A stretch of 64,000 nt of DNA, from positions 434,001 through 498,000 of the forward strand of contig JAUXNX010000012.1 of assembly GCA_030682575.1 (NCBI GenBank), in the 5' to 3' direction. A program made the translations under genes and the position numbers. This document shows positions 35,583-45,329 of the stretch, piece by piece (position 1 is the first letter of the stretch; each line of letters begins with the position of its first letter). The DNA is from Gammaproteobacteria bacterium. GTDB lineage: Bacteria > Pseudomonadota > Gammaproteobacteria > Pseudomonadales > Pseudohongiellaceae. The notes under the pieces are model-generated. The model had not been told where the DNA came from, searched no databases, and worked only from the letters and a program-made list of their open reading frames with translations.

Positions 35583-37310
35583 TCAGAAGAAGTCCATGTC
35601 TCCCGCGGTCAACCACCAGGCTCCGGCAAGCGTCTGTGCATTCGGGCCATGTGTCCAGTTGTTACAAGGAATATCGATCTCCAGATCCCGCACCTCACAC
35701 CCCCCCAGGGAAATCCGATCGAGCTGTCCCTTGGTGATTCTGCAGGCAAGAGTCTCATCAGTCCTGGCGAGAAATCCAATCAGTACTTCCAGCAGTGCCG
35801 GAAATTCGGTAACGGGCCCGATTATATCCATCAGCAGCATCGCATTGTCATGCTTTTTCAGCACCAGGACAGCGGCAGGCTCATTGACCGAACTGCGGCG
35901 CAGCGCAAGGCAGTTATAACCCCCCGACGGCCACAATGGATGAGCGCGGTAACGGTAGTGCAGATACGCCCAATCACGCACACCGACAATCTGGTCTTGC
36001 AGACCTGCTGCCATCTGCAACCAGAGTGCATCGACCTGCATCCGACTCCGGGGAGAATCCAGATCGAATTCTGCCAGTTCCCAATCGCCTGTATTGTGGG
36101 CAACCTTCGGGTAATGCACTTCGACGAAACTGTCTGTCACATCGTACAGGCCGAGGCGCACCGCCACTTGCAGCACGCGCTTGTTGGGAAAACCAAACCC
36201 CAGCAGGTGCTGCGCCGCATTGCCGATGTGTTGTTCCAGAAAAGTAGCTGCTGTCTTGAAGAACAGAGTGTCGCGACCGGCGAAACTGCGATGCTCCGGT
36301 GTCACCATCACATCGCATATCTGGACGGCCATGTCGGGTTTGCCAAAATAGAGAATGTCGCGTGGTGCACCGCCGTAATGGCCAACCAGCTTTCCTCCGA
36401 CTCGGGCACTCACGGCCAGTCCTCTTCCGGTCCCATACTTCCAGTGCCAGACACTGACATCGAAAGGACCATTGAAACTGCTTTCAAATAAGGAACAAAC
36501 CTCGTCCGTTGTGAACCCGTGGATATTCCCGAAGACGGGATCGTACTCAACAAACGGCCCGCGACGCAGATCAAGCAGTGTGTAACCAAGGCGCGCATCC
36601 GTGAACTTGTGCTGCATGCTCAGTAGACTCTCTGCAAGCTGCTGCACGCTCCGCGCTTCAAGCCTGAGAGAGTCGCACAGAGCCTGCTCATGTTTCAGCA
36701 GCAATGCATGGAATCTTGCGAGGCCTGGCGCAACGAGTGTCCCCAGCTCCTGTTGGTGGGTAATGTGAAAACCGCAGCGCACGGCCAGTTGCAGAAAATG
36801 CCCGAGCAAGGACAGCGGTTCAGCTTCACGGTGACTGTCATCAAGCAGGAATTCATCAGCGATCAACAACTGTCCACCTTCGCGCAGACAGGCTTTGGCT
36901 TGTTCCAGCAAGATAATCGGATCCAGGTATTGGGCAGACTGCTGAAACACAACAATGTCGAACAGCTGTTGTGGCTGATAATTCTGAAAATCAGCACATA
37001 CATGCTGCGTAGTATCAGCTATCAGCGACTCAAACTCCGCAGCATTCCCGCTCATTGCAGTGGCGATGTATCCCTGAGCGGCAAGCTCGCGTGCCAGCGC
37101 CCCACCACCACATCCCACTTCCAACACGCAGGCCGGCGCGGAGATCAACAGCTCCTTCAGCAAGTCCTGCGCCCTTTGCTGCGCATACGGGTACGCCTCA
37201 TCCAGAGCCGCAGCGAACACTCCGAAATGCAGATGCTCGGCGCTTCCATACTCCAGCGCGAGAGTCTGGGCATAGACATTCAGAGGATACGGAAGGAGAC
37301 GAAAATTCAT
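35583..37310 (-). CDS. Methyltransferase-GNAT acetyltransferase fusion protein (575 aa)
   Basis: Two enzymes in one chain. Residues 1-250 form a class I SAM methyltransferase: motif I VLEVGCGGGALARELAAQG (62-80), motif II near FDIVVFQQSAQYLDP, and LREGGQLLIADEF. From about residue 265 a GNAT-type N-acetyltransferase follows (NIHGFTTDEVCSLFESSF, VSARVGGKLVGHYGG, QICDVMVTPEHRSFAGRDTLF). Such fusions are not common. The substrate is unknown; small-molecule or peptide modification is possible. Start at 37310 has a weak ribosome site. It shares a 180-bp divergent promoter region with the kinase gene. Confidence 0.8.
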   Translation of the reverse strand: MNFRLLPYPLNVYAQTLALEYGSAEHLHFGVFAAALDEAYPYAQQRAQDLLKELLISAPACVLEVGCGGGALARELAAQGYIATAMSGNAAEFESLIADTTQHVCADFQNYQPQQLFDIVVFQQSAQYLDPIILLEQAKACLREGGQLLIADEFLLDDSHREAEPLSLLGHFLQLAVRCGFHITHQQELGTLVAPGLARFHALLLKHEQALCDSLRLEARSVQQLAESLLSMQHKFTDARLGYTLLDLRRGPFVEYDPVFGNIHGFTTDEVCSLFESSFNGPFDVSVWHWKYGTGRGLAVSARVGGKLVGHYGGAPRDILYFGKPDMAVQICDVMVTPEHRSFAGRDTLFFKTAATFLEQHIGNAAQHLLGFGFPNKRVLQVAVRLGLYDVTDSFVEVHYPKVAHNTGDWELAEFDLDSPRSRMQVDALWLQMAAGLQDQIVGVRDWAYLHYRYRAHPLWPSGGYNCLALRRSSVNEPAAVLVLKKHDNAMLLMDIIGPVTEFPALLEVLIGFLARTDETLACRITKGQLDRISLGGCEVRDLEIDIPCNNWTHGPNAQTLAGAWWLTAGDMDFF

Positions 37311-37490
37311 GAAGCTCAGCGTGTAGTCAGGATTTGGCCCAGCTGTATCCAGCGGTTGCGGCAGTGCAGCACTATACCCCGTTCACCGGGCACGAGCAAA
37401 ACACTCCCAGTGCTCCCATCCACTGCGACGTTTTGTCGCAGCCCTGCCGCCAAAGGCGTATTCCTCAATACTCTGCGCTAGAATGCGGTC

Positions 37491-38840
37491 ATGCCAAAGA
37501 CTATCAACAGAACGACAGTGCGCAACTCTATACTGGAGCTGCTGAGACCGGAAGCCGCAGGCAGCAACAGCTCCTCTCGTCAAGCACTGCTCAGGCTGAT
37601 GCTGCTGCGCCTGCTGGTCACGCTTTTTAGCATTGCTGGCGCCTTTGTGTTCCACTCCTTCTCGCCCCTTGATATTCCCGTGCTGGTACTGAGCACTTTG
37701 GTTGCCGGAATTCTGGCTTCGATCACCATGGGCTTCTGGAGGCTACGTCAAGCGGTGGTCATATCCCAGCGCGAGCTGTTCGGCCAATTGACACTGGATG
37801 CCATCTTCCTCGTTGCCATCCTGTTCTATACCGGCGGTGCGAGTAATCCTCTGATCTCCTATCTGCTTGTGTTGCTCGCAGTAGGTGCCACCTTGCTCAC
37901 ACAGTTCTACGTGAACGTCTTTGCGGTGAGCAGCATCCTCCTTTACACGTTTTTCCTGGTCAGCGAGTTGCGGTCGGAACATAGCGATCACTTGGGTGAG
38001 ACCTTCCAACTGCACCTGGTGGGTATGTGGGTCACCTTTGTCGTCAGTGCGGTCCTGATCACACTGTTCGTGACGCGCATGGCAGCGGCTATTCGCAGCC
38101 GCGAGCTCACCCTGGCCAAGGCTCGCGAGAATGAGATGCGCAATGAACAGCTGGTGGCCATCGGTACACTGGCTGCGGGCACCGCGCATGCACTCGGCAC
38201 TCCCTTGTCCACCATGTCAGTGTTGTTGACGGATCTCGACAAGTTGAGTGAAGAAGAGCTTCAGCAGGCTAGAATCAAGGCAGACATCACTCTGTTGCGC
38301 CAGCAGGTTACCCGCTGCAAGGAATCACTCAATCAATTGACAAGTTTCTACAACAAGGCCGATGGCCGCAGCTCGCCACACAGTGCATTGACTGCGTTCA
38401 TCGAAGACATTCGTGATTACATTGTCAACATTCACCCGCGGGCCAATGTCAGATTTGTGGTGCCGGAATCATCCGATAGTGTGCTGGTATCATCGGATCT
38501 GACTCTGCGACACGCCGTCATCAACATCATCGAGAATGCCATCAAGGCGGCAGCGAATCTCGTCATCGTCAGTGTTGTGCTGGCTGATGCTCCCGGGGCT
38601 CTGATCGAAATTGTCATTCAGGATGATGGGCCCGGCATTCCTGTCACCGTCATGGAGAACATGGGCGAACCCTTCATTTCCACACGCAAGGACAGCATGG
38701 GGCTGGGCATTTTTCTTGCCAACGCGGCCACACAACGAGCTGGTGGCAATGTCGAGATGTTCAATCTCAAGACGGGCGGCGCCATGAGCATCATTCGAAT
38801 CCCGCAGGCGGATTCGGTGACGCGGAGAACGCAGTCATGA
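37491..38840 (+). CDS. regB: Redox sensor histidine kinase RegB/PrrB type (449 aa)
   Basis: Membrane kinase of the RegB/PrrB family. Six helices lie in residues about 35-200; the ubiquinone-binding motif appears as GGASNP (115-120), close to the family's GGxxNPF. The phosphoacceptor is H233 in AAGTAHALGTPLST; a cysteine at 276 in QQVTRCKESL sits where the redox-active cysteine of RegB lies; the ATPase part has NIIENAIKA, DDGPGIP and GLGIFLANA. It overlaps the regulator gene by 4 nt. In Alphaproteobacteria this system controls respiration and carbon and nitrogen fixation; targets here are not known. Confidence 0.92.
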   Translation: MPKTINRTTVRNSILELLRPEAAGSNSSSRQALLRLMLLRLLVTLFSIAGAFVFHSFSPLDIPVLVLSTLVAGILASITMGFWRLRQAVVISQRELFGQLTLDAIFLVAILFYTGGASNPLISYLLVLLAVGATLLTQFYVNVFAVSSILLYTFFLVSELRSEHSDHLGETFQLHLVGMWVTFVVSAVLITLFVTRMAAAIRSRELTLAKARENEMRNEQLVAIGTLAAGTAHALGTPLSTMSVLLTDLDKLSEEELQQARIKADITLLRQQVTRCKESLNQLTSFYNKADGRSSPHSALTAFIEDIRDYIVNIHPRANVRFVVPESSDSVLVSSDLTLRHAVINIIENAIKAAANLVIVSVVLADAPGALIEIVIQDDGPGIPVTVMENMGEPFISTRKDSMGLGIFLANAATQRAGGNVEMFNLKTGGAMSIIRIPQADSVTRRTQS

Positions 38841-39376
38841 CGCAAGAGAAAATGTTACTGGTGGAAGACGATGAGGTGTTTGCCCAAGTGATCTGCCGGG
38901 CGATGCGCCAGCGCGGTTATGAAATCGTTCATGCAACCAGCCTTATCGCAGCCACAAACTGTATGGAAACGGAAGTCTTCGATCACGCAATTCTCGATCT
39001 GAATCTGGGTGGACACTCATCGCTGTCCTTGATCCCGCTCCTCAAACACATCAACCCGGCTATGCAAATCCTGGTACTTACCGGCTATGCAAGCATCGCA
39101 ACGGCTGTTGAAGCAATCAAGCTGGGCGCCAACAACTACCTCGCGAAGCCGGCTGATGCTGACGAAATTCTGGCGGCTCTGGTGCAAGACAACGATGGTA
39201 GTACGGACAACGCCGGCACAATTCAGGAACCGATGTCAGTGCGTCGTCTGGAGTGGGAACACATCCAGAAAATATTGAAGGAAAACGAAGGCAATATTTC
39301 CGAGACAGCGCGGCAATTGAAGATGCATCGTCGTACCCTGCAGCGCAAGTTGCAGAAAAAACCAGTGGCGCGCTAA
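38837..39376 (+). CDS. regA: Response regulator RegA/PrrA type (179 aa)
   Basis: Receiver domain with phosphoacceptor D54 in AILDLNLGGHSS, acidic residues EDDE at the start, conserved T and K in LTGYAS and AKPADADE; then a short linker and a Fis-type helix-turn-helix GNISETARQLKMHRRTLQRKLQKK at the C-terminus, as in RegA/PrrA/ActR. Length matches RegA. Coupled to the kinase by an ATGA overlap, so the two are made together. Confidence 0.93.
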   Translation: MTQEKMLLVEDDEVFAQVICRAMRQRGYEIVHATSLIAATNCMETEVFDHAILDLNLGGHSSLSLIPLLKHINPAMQILVLTGYASIATAVEAIKLGANNYLAKPADADEILAALVQDNDGSTDNAGTIQEPMSVRRLEWEHIQKILKENEGNISETARQLKMHRRTLQRKLQKKPVAR

Positions 39377-39395
39377 GCAATACCAAGGTGGGTAA

Positions 39396-39794
39396 TCAGC
39401 GCCTGTGCAGGCAAAACATGGCCAGTATTGATAGCACCAATGAGACCCATTCGGCGATGTATACCTGCATGACAAGAGCGTTGTATTCTCCCTCGACGAG
39501 CACTCCCCAACTGCGGGCAGCCACCAGCCCGGCATAGGTCAGTACCAGCAACCACACACCTGGACCCGTCCAATCGCTTTTCCAACCAGTGAGCAGCAGG
39601 AAAACTCCGAACCCGGCCAGAAAACCGCCGTAAACCGCACGCAGGTCTGTAAGACCCAGATCCGAGCGCAAACTGATACCAAGCGCTTCGAGCCAGGTCT
39701 GGGGATCATTGATGAAGAGCCAGCCTACCCAGAGATAGATCACCCCGTTCAGATAGAGCAATACCGCAGGAAAAGTGCGCATGAATGTTGGCAT
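39396..39794 (-). CDS. DUF4345 membrane protein (132 aa)
   Basis: Four-helix small membrane protein with the DUF4345 arrangement: VLLYLNGVIYLWVGWLFINDP, ALGISLRSDLGLTDLRAVYGGFLAGFGVFLLL, WLLVLTYAGLVAARSWGVLVEGEYN and a last helix. The ATG at 39794 has AAGGGG at 7 nt and is preferred over a GTG at 39818 that would overlap the SDR stop. Downstream partner of the SDR gene. Function unknown. Confidence 0.8.
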   Translation of the reverse strand: MPTFMRTFPAVLLYLNGVIYLWVGWLFINDPQTWLEALGISLRSDLGLTDLRAVYGGFLAGFGVFLLLTGWKSDWTGPGVWLLVLTYAGLVAARSWGVLVEGEYNALVMQVYIAEWVSLVLSILAMFCLHRR

Positions 39795-39814
39795 CACATA
39801 ACCCCTTGCTGGAT

Positions 39815-40606
39815 TCACCGCCGTCCGAGTGGGACCGAATTAAGATGACGACCACCGTCCACCATCAGGGTCTCCCCGGTGATGATCTGAGGACCGATGA
39901 TGAAGTGCAGGATTGCATCAGCCACAGTGTCGGGACAGGCCGTCACTCCCAGCGGAGCATTGCGTTCATTATGACTCTTCGCTGCTTCATACTGCTCATC
40001 GCCAAGTCCCTTACGCAGCCAATCACCCTGAATGAAGCCGGGACATACGGCATTGATGCGGATCTCCGGCCCGAGAGCCCGAGCCAGCGACAAGGTCATT
40101 GTCACCAGTGCTCCCTTGGAGGCGGCATAGGCAACGGAGCTGCCAACTCCGGTGACGGCTGCTGTCGATGCAACGTTCACCACCACTCCACCGTGGGCTT
40201 GCGATTGCATCGCCCGGGCGACAGCGCGGATCATTTGAAACGGTCCGACTACGTTGACTGCATAGATGCTCAGAAAATCATCAGATGATAGCCCGTCCAG
40301 ATTACGATGATCGCAAAATTTTGTAGTGCCGGCGTTATTGACCAATATGTCTACATGTCCCCACTTGGTTAGTGCCTGGTCAACCATTGCGCGGCAGTCA
40401 TCGTCATTGGCAACATTCGCCCTGCAGACAAGAGTCTGGACCCCCAATGCCTCGCACTCATGAGCTACCTGTTCGGCGGCCGCAGCACTGCGGCTGTAGT
40501 TGATCACTACATGGCAACCCAGTGATGCCAACAGTCTGGCCGTGGCAGCACCGACACCAGTTCCTGAACCTGTGACAATTGCTACTTTTCCTTTGATATC
40601 TGTCAT
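39815..40606 (-). CDS. SDR-family oxidoreductase, FabG-like (263 aa)
   Basis: NAD(P)-dependent short-chain dehydrogenase. Cofactor motif TGSGTGVG (residues 13-20), NNAG at about 92, catalytic Ser in VASTAAVTG and YAASK (about 160-164). The C-terminal part ends GETLMVDGGRHLN as in 3-oxoacyl-ACP-reductase-like SDRs. Arginine and asparagine after the first strand (NYSRSA) suggest NADPH. The substrate is unknown; it is not next to fatty-acid-synthesis genes. An operon with the DUF4345 gene. Confidence 0.88.
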   Translation of the reverse strand: MTDIKGKVAIVTGSGTGVGAATARLLASLGCHVVINYSRSAAAAEQVAHECEALGVQTLVCRANVANDDDCRAMVDQALTKWGHVDILVNNAGTTKFCDHRNLDGLSSDDFLSIYAVNVVGPFQMIRAVARAMQSQAHGGVVVNVASTAAVTGVGSSVAYAASKGALVTMTLSLARALGPEIRINAVCPGFIQGDWLRKGLGDEQYEAAKSHNERNAPLGVTACPDTVADAILHFIIGPQIITGETLMVDGGRHLNSVPLGRR

Positions 40607-40694
40607 GGTGTTATTCCAGTCTGCTCCATTTTTGGCTCTTGCGGAATTCTACTCCACTTCCTTCAACATACTGGAAAAACGCACAAAAAGGACG

Positions 40695-40730
40695 TTGCAA
40701 TGAAACATTAGTTGGTTACAATACGTAACA
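40695..40730 (+). promoter_or_regulatory. Candidate promoter with overlapping operator palindrome before RND genes
   Basis: A -35-like TTGCAA (40695-40700) and -10-like TACAAT (40717-40722) 16 nt apart; an inverted repeat GTTAC-AATAC-GTAAC (40715-40729) covers the -10 box, a common repressor-operator layout (TetR/MarR style). It lies 260 bp before the first RND gene in a 382-bp gap with no supported gene. A second TATAAT is at 40763-40768. Confidence 0.4.
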
Positions 40731-40988
40731 CCAAAAAGGATGGATCACCGAGATCAAGGAGATATAATCCCGCGCGAATCCAAGCCCTGCCTGCTGCCGC
40801 AGCCATCAATATCACAAAATAAATACAACCTTTTCTAACCACACATTGCACTCTGAGCTCTGGTCATGACGCGAAAGCACAATCCATCGCCGATGCTCAG
40901 CCGTACTGTCTATCACGACCACCAGGATGTCCATTGCAGCGTCTGCTGAAGTGAATGATCCGGAGAGTCTTAAGAACTGGAGACTGAA

Positions 40989-42122
40989 GTGAAATTAAAA
41001 CACGTAGTGGCCCTCGGTCTGATTGCTGTCGTAGTGATATGGATGACCCTTCCCAGAGACCGGGGTGCTCTTGATGACGGTTACGCACTTCCCCAAAACA
41101 ACAGCACGATTAATGCAGTTTCCGGCAATGCCGCGATCACCAATGACAACCAGAGTTTTACAGTTCGGGTTGCCAGGATTGACGAGCGCAATTTTGTCGA
41201 ACGCGTCCGCGTACGTGGGCAGACCAAGGCCTTTCGTCTGGTCGACGTTCGTGCTGAAGCCGCTGGTCGGGTCATCGCCACTCCTGTAGCGAGAGGCGCG
41301 CGAGTCAATGCCGGTGACATATTGTGCGAGATCGCCGTGGACAGCCGTGCCACCGATTTGCAGGAAGCCCGCAGCCGTCAGGAACAAGCGCAGATGGAAT
41401 ACAACGGTGCTCTCGATCTACAGGAACGCGGACTGCAATCCCGTGTCGGCATTGCTCAACTCAAGGCTGCACTGGACTCTGCCATAGCGTCAGTCAAACG
41501 TGCCGAGCTGGCACTGGAACGGACACAGATTACTGCGCCCTTCGCAGGTATTATGGAGTCCCGTGCCGTAGAGGTTGGTGATCTGATGGACATGGGGGGC
41601 ACGTGTGCCTCTTTGCTTGACGATACCCCAATGCTGCTGGTTGGTCTGGTGACAGAACAGGACGTGGGCAAGCTCTTCCTGGGAGCCCCCGTTACAGCAC
41701 AACTGCTGACCGGCGAACGGGTAGAAGGCAAGGTGACCTATATCTCTCGTGCCGCCGATCCCACTTCACGCAGCTATGCCATCGAAGTGGAAATCGCAAC
41801 TTCGGAAAATTCGATTCGACAGGGCATCACTGCCGAAATTTTCATCGCGGCCAGCGAAGCCCCGGCTCATCTGATTCCCCCATCATCCCTTACCATGAAT
41901 GATGCCGGCGCCATCGGCGTCAAAGTCGTCGATCAGAACAATGTCGTGCAGTTTGTCGAGGTCAGGATCGTTGGGGAGAACAGCAGCATTGATCCAGGCA
42001 TGTGGGTCAGAGGACTGCCACCGAGCAGCGTGCTCATAACACATGGTCAGGAGATTGTTTTCCCGGGCCAGGTTGTGAACGCAGATTTCAGCTGGTCTTC
42101 ACTCACTGATTCATCACTGTAA
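40989..42122 (+). CDS. RND efflux periplasmic adaptor (membrane fusion protein, 377 aa)
   Basis: HlyD/AcrA-type adaptor. N-terminal membrane anchor (VVALGLIAVVVIWMTL), lipoyl halves with RVDVRAEAAGRVIATPVARGARVNAGDILCEI and RTQITAPFAGIMESRAVEVGDLM flanking a coiled-coil hairpin (about residues 125-180), then beta-barrel and membrane-proximal domains. The start is GTG at 40989 with CTGGAGACTGAA upstream. It is 15 nt before the RND pump gene, so the pair is co-transcribed. An outer-membrane channel gene is not present in the window. Confidence 0.9.
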   Translation: MKLKHVVALGLIAVVVIWMTLPRDRGALDDGYALPQNNSTINAVSGNAAITNDNQSFTVRVARIDERNFVERVRVRGQTKAFRLVDVRAEAAGRVIATPVARGARVNAGDILCEIAVDSRATDLQEARSRQEQAQMEYNGALDLQERGLQSRVGIAQLKAALDSAIASVKRAELALERTQITAPFAGIMESRAVEVGDLMDMGGTCASLLDDTPMLLVGLVTEQDVGKLFLGAPVTAQLLTGERVEGKVTYISRAADPTSRSYAIEVEIATSENSIRQGITAEIFIAASEAPAHLIPPSSLTMNDAGAIGVKVVDQNNVVQFVEVRIVGENSSIDPGMWVRGLPPSSVLITHGQEIVFPGQVVNADFSWSSLTDSSL

Positions 42123-42137
42123 CCAGGGACTCACGCC

Positions 42138-45100
42138 ATGCGCTATATAAAGGCATCCATCTCCAGGTCAAGAACGACGATCAGTATTTTCGTAATGATC
42201 ATGCTGACGGGTTTGGCGTCCTATCTGACCATTCCTGTAGAACTCAACCCTGACGTCACAGTCCCTGTGATCGTAACAACCATCATTCACGAAGGTATTT
42301 CACCTGAGGATGCCGAGCGACTGCTGGCAAAACCTACAGAAGTGGAGCTGAAAACCGTCGAAGGCATCACACAGATAAGTTCGTTCTCCAGTGAAGGTGC
42401 TGCCACTGTCATTGTTGAATTCGATGTGAGCTTCGACGCATCTCAAGCACTCATCGATACTCGCTCCGCCATCGATCGTGCCAAGGCACGCTTCCCACAA
42501 TCAACGGAAGAGCCGATCGTGCAGGAAGTCTCCGCAGCCACTGTTCCTGTCGTGCAGATTGGCATCAGTGGCGTTGGCGTTCCTGAACGTGTGTTGCTCA
42601 AGGTCGCACAGGATCTGCAGCGTGCGATCGAAACGCTGCCGGAAATCCTCTCAGCAGATATGGTCGGCAATCGTGAAGAGTTGCTGGAAGCAATCATCGA
42701 CCCCGCACAACTTGAAACCTATGGCATTACCAATCAGCAGATCGTACAAGCCGTCACCAACAATAATCGCTTGATTCCTGCCGGTGCAATGAACAGCGGC
42801 CAAGGCAGTTTCTCGGTGAAGCTGCCGGGCTTGATCGAATCCCAGGAAGATCTGTTTGAGCTTCCTATTGCCGCCAGCCGGGACGGTGTATTAACACTCG
42901 GCAACATTGCGCAGATCAGACGTACCTTCAAGGATGCAGAACGCTACTCCTTCTCCAACGGCGAGCGCTCAATCTCCATCAATGTGCAAAAACGCAAGGG
43001 CGCCAACTTGATTGCTGCCATGGACAAGATCGATCAAATTGTCCAGACGATGCTGCCCTCATTGCCGCCTGCGGTGACGATCGCGTACATGAATAACACC
43101 GCACCAATGGTGATCGAGCAGAACATGGGACTGCAGGGCAACATGGTCACGTCGATGGTATTGGTGCTTATCGTCGTCATCGCGGCTGTGGGAATCCGTT
43201 CCGGTATTCTGGTGACTCTTGCCGTTCCCTTTTCATTCCTGTTCGCATTCATCGTCATATCAATGCTGGGGTTCACTTATAACTTCATGGTGATCTTCGG
43301 GCTGCTACTCGGCTTGGGAATGTTGATCGACGGTGCGATCGTAATGGTCGAATTTGCCGATACCAAGATGTCGGAAGGCTATACCAAGGAAGATGCATAT
43401 CAGGAAGCGGTCAATCGAATGTTCTGGCCAATCATCGCATCCACAATGACCACCCTGGCAGCTTTTCTGCCGATGATGTTCTGGCCCGGCGTTGCCGGTG
43501 AGTTCATGCGCTATTTGCCAATCACCGTCTTCGCCGTGCTGGTTGGCTCCCTGCTCTACGCCTTGTGGTTTGCACCGACACTTGGCGCACTGTTCGGCAA
43601 AGCAAGTGCGGTCACCGGTGTCGTTCAGGCGCGCCACCACGACGAGGTTGATTCTACCAACCTGCGGGGCCTGAGCAGAATCTATGCGGCCATACTGCGC
43701 CGGGCGGTGAACTCACCGGGACTGATTTTCCTTGGCAGTATCGGGACACTTGTGAGTATCGTTTATGCATATCTCAACTTCGGGGCTGGCGTCGAATTCT
43801 TCACTTCTGTGGAGCCGAACCAGACTCAGGTGCAGGTGTTCGCTCGCGGCAATTTCTCGCCCGAGGAGATCCGCGATATGGTGAAGGACGTTGAAAAACG
43901 CATCATGGATGTGGGGCACTACAAGAATATCGTGACTCAGTCCGGCGCCGGCCAAAGCCTCGGCGGCGGACAGAGCGCCGCGCCGGATCTTGTTGGCACA
44001 ATCTTCGTGGAGTTTACAGACAGACGTATACGCGATGTCGACGGCTTCGAGATCGAAAGCCTGTATCGCAATGCCGTTACCAACATTCCAGGTATCAAGG
44101 CGGAGATTGCAACCATTGAGGCAGGACCGCCCGTCGGGAAAGAACTTCAGATCGAGTTCTTTGGAGAGAACCTCGATGACCTGATCACCGAAGCGCTGCG
44201 CGTACGCAACCATATTGAAAACGAAATGACTGGCCTGATTGATATCGATGACACCACACCAATCCCGGGTATCGAATGGCAGATCAATGTGGATCGGGCA
44301 AGAGCCGCCATGTTCGGGGCCAACATTTCCGAAGTCGGTACTGCTGTGCAACTGATGACCAACGGTGTATTCATGGGTGATTATCGTCCGGACGATACCG
44401 AAGAGGAGGTCGATATCCGTGTACGCTACCCTGAGGAGTACCGAGGGCTTGAGCAGATCGAAACGATCCTGGTGACAACGGCCAATGGTGTTGCTCCAGT
44501 GAGCAGCTTCATCACACGCGAGCCTGGTCCGAAAGTCAGCTCTATCCAGCGTGTCGATGGCAGCAAGGTAATCTACGTTCGAGGCAATCCTGCGCCTGGT
44601 GTGCTCACCGACGACAAGCTGCAAGAGCTTCGTCAGTGGCTGGCCGAGAATCCATTGATGCCCGGCGTGAACTATCAATTTCGTGGGGCCAATGAGGAAC
44701 AGGAAGCTTCCTTTGCGTTTCTCATGCAGGCCTTTGCGCTGTCACTGATGCTTATGGCTCTGTTGCTGGTCACTCAGTTCAATAGCTACTACCAGGCGCT
44801 GCTGATACTGTCCTCTGTCTTGCTGTCCACCACAGGAGTGTTGTTGGGATTGTTGATCACTGGCCAGACTTTCAGCGTAATCCTGACAGGTGTGGGTATC
44901 GTGGCACTGGCCGGGATCATCGTGAACAACAACATCATTCTGATCGATACTTACAACTTCTTGCGCTCAACCCGCAAAGAGTGGAGTCTGCAGGAAATCA
45001 TCGTACAAACAGGTGTCCAGCGGTTACGTCCGGTATTCCTGACTACGTTCACAACGGGTTGTGGCCTGCTGCCACTGGCAATGCATGTATCGATTGATCT

Positions 45101-45329
45101 CATTGGTGCCGAAATTGAAGTTGGTGGCCCAATTACATCACAGTGGGTAAAACTGGCGGGGGCCATCGTATTCGGTCTCTCTTTCGGCACCATTCTGACT
45201 CTGATCGTGACACCCGCAATGCTGGCACTGCCAAACAAGATCCGGCAGCATTTGAGCACCGTCAAGAAGATGTTCATACGCAGTGACCGCGCTGGCGGTT
45301 CGCGTGTTGAGCCAGGATTCGGCTCTTGA
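42138..45329 (+). CDS. RND-superfamily efflux permease, AcrB/HAE1 type (1063 aa)
   Basis: Twelve-helix proton-driven pump with two large periplasmic loops. Helix 4 carries the proton-relay acids in GLGMLIDGAIVMVE; also GYTKEDAYQEAVNR, TMTTLAAFLPMMFWPGVAGEFMRYLPIT and, near the end, LAGIIVNNNIILIDTYN, RLRPVFLTTFTTGCGLLPLA. Length fits AcrB/MexB. The second half's VNNNIILID lacks the extra lysine usually seen in helix 10 of HAE1, so HME- or unknown-substrate types cannot be excluded. Substrates unknown. Confidence 0.92.
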   Translation: MRYIKASISRSRTTISIFVMIMLTGLASYLTIPVELNPDVTVPVIVTTIIHEGISPEDAERLLAKPTEVELKTVEGITQISSFSSEGAATVIVEFDVSFDASQALIDTRSAIDRAKARFPQSTEEPIVQEVSAATVPVVQIGISGVGVPERVLLKVAQDLQRAIETLPEILSADMVGNREELLEAIIDPAQLETYGITNQQIVQAVTNNNRLIPAGAMNSGQGSFSVKLPGLIESQEDLFELPIAASRDGVLTLGNIAQIRRTFKDAERYSFSNGERSISINVQKRKGANLIAAMDKIDQIVQTMLPSLPPAVTIAYMNNTAPMVIEQNMGLQGNMVTSMVLVLIVVIAAVGIRSGILVTLAVPFSFLFAFIVISMLGFTYNFMVIFGLLLGLGMLIDGAIVMVEFADTKMSEGYTKEDAYQEAVNRMFWPIIASTMTTLAAFLPMMFWPGVAGEFMRYLPITVFAVLVGSLLYALWFAPTLGALFGKASAVTGVVQARHHDEVDSTNLRGLSRIYAAILRRAVNSPGLIFLGSIGTLVSIVYAYLNFGAGVEFFTSVEPNQTQVQVFARGNFSPEEIRDMVKDVEKRIMDVGHYKNIVTQSGAGQSLGGGQSAAPDLVGTIFVEFTDRRIRDVDGFEIESLYRNAVTNIPGIKAEIATIEAGPPVGKELQIEFFGENLDDLITEALRVRNHIENEMTGLIDIDDTTPIPGIEWQINVDRARAAMFGANISEVGTAVQLMTNGVFMGDYRPDDTEEEVDIRVRYPEEYRGLEQIETILVTTANGVAPVSSFITREPGPKVSSIQRVDGSKVIYVRGNPAPGVLTDDKLQELRQWLAENPLMPGVNYQFRGANEEQEASFAFLMQAFALSLMLMALLLVTQFNSYYQALLILSSVLLSTTGVLLGLLITGQTFSVILTGVGIVALAGIIVNNNIILIDTYNFLRSTRKEWSLQEIIVQTGVQRLRPVFLTTFTTGCGLLPLAMHVSIDLIGAEIEVGGPITSQWVKLAGAIVFGLSFGTILTLIVTPAMLALPNKIRQHLSTVKKMFIRSDRAGGSRVEPGFGS

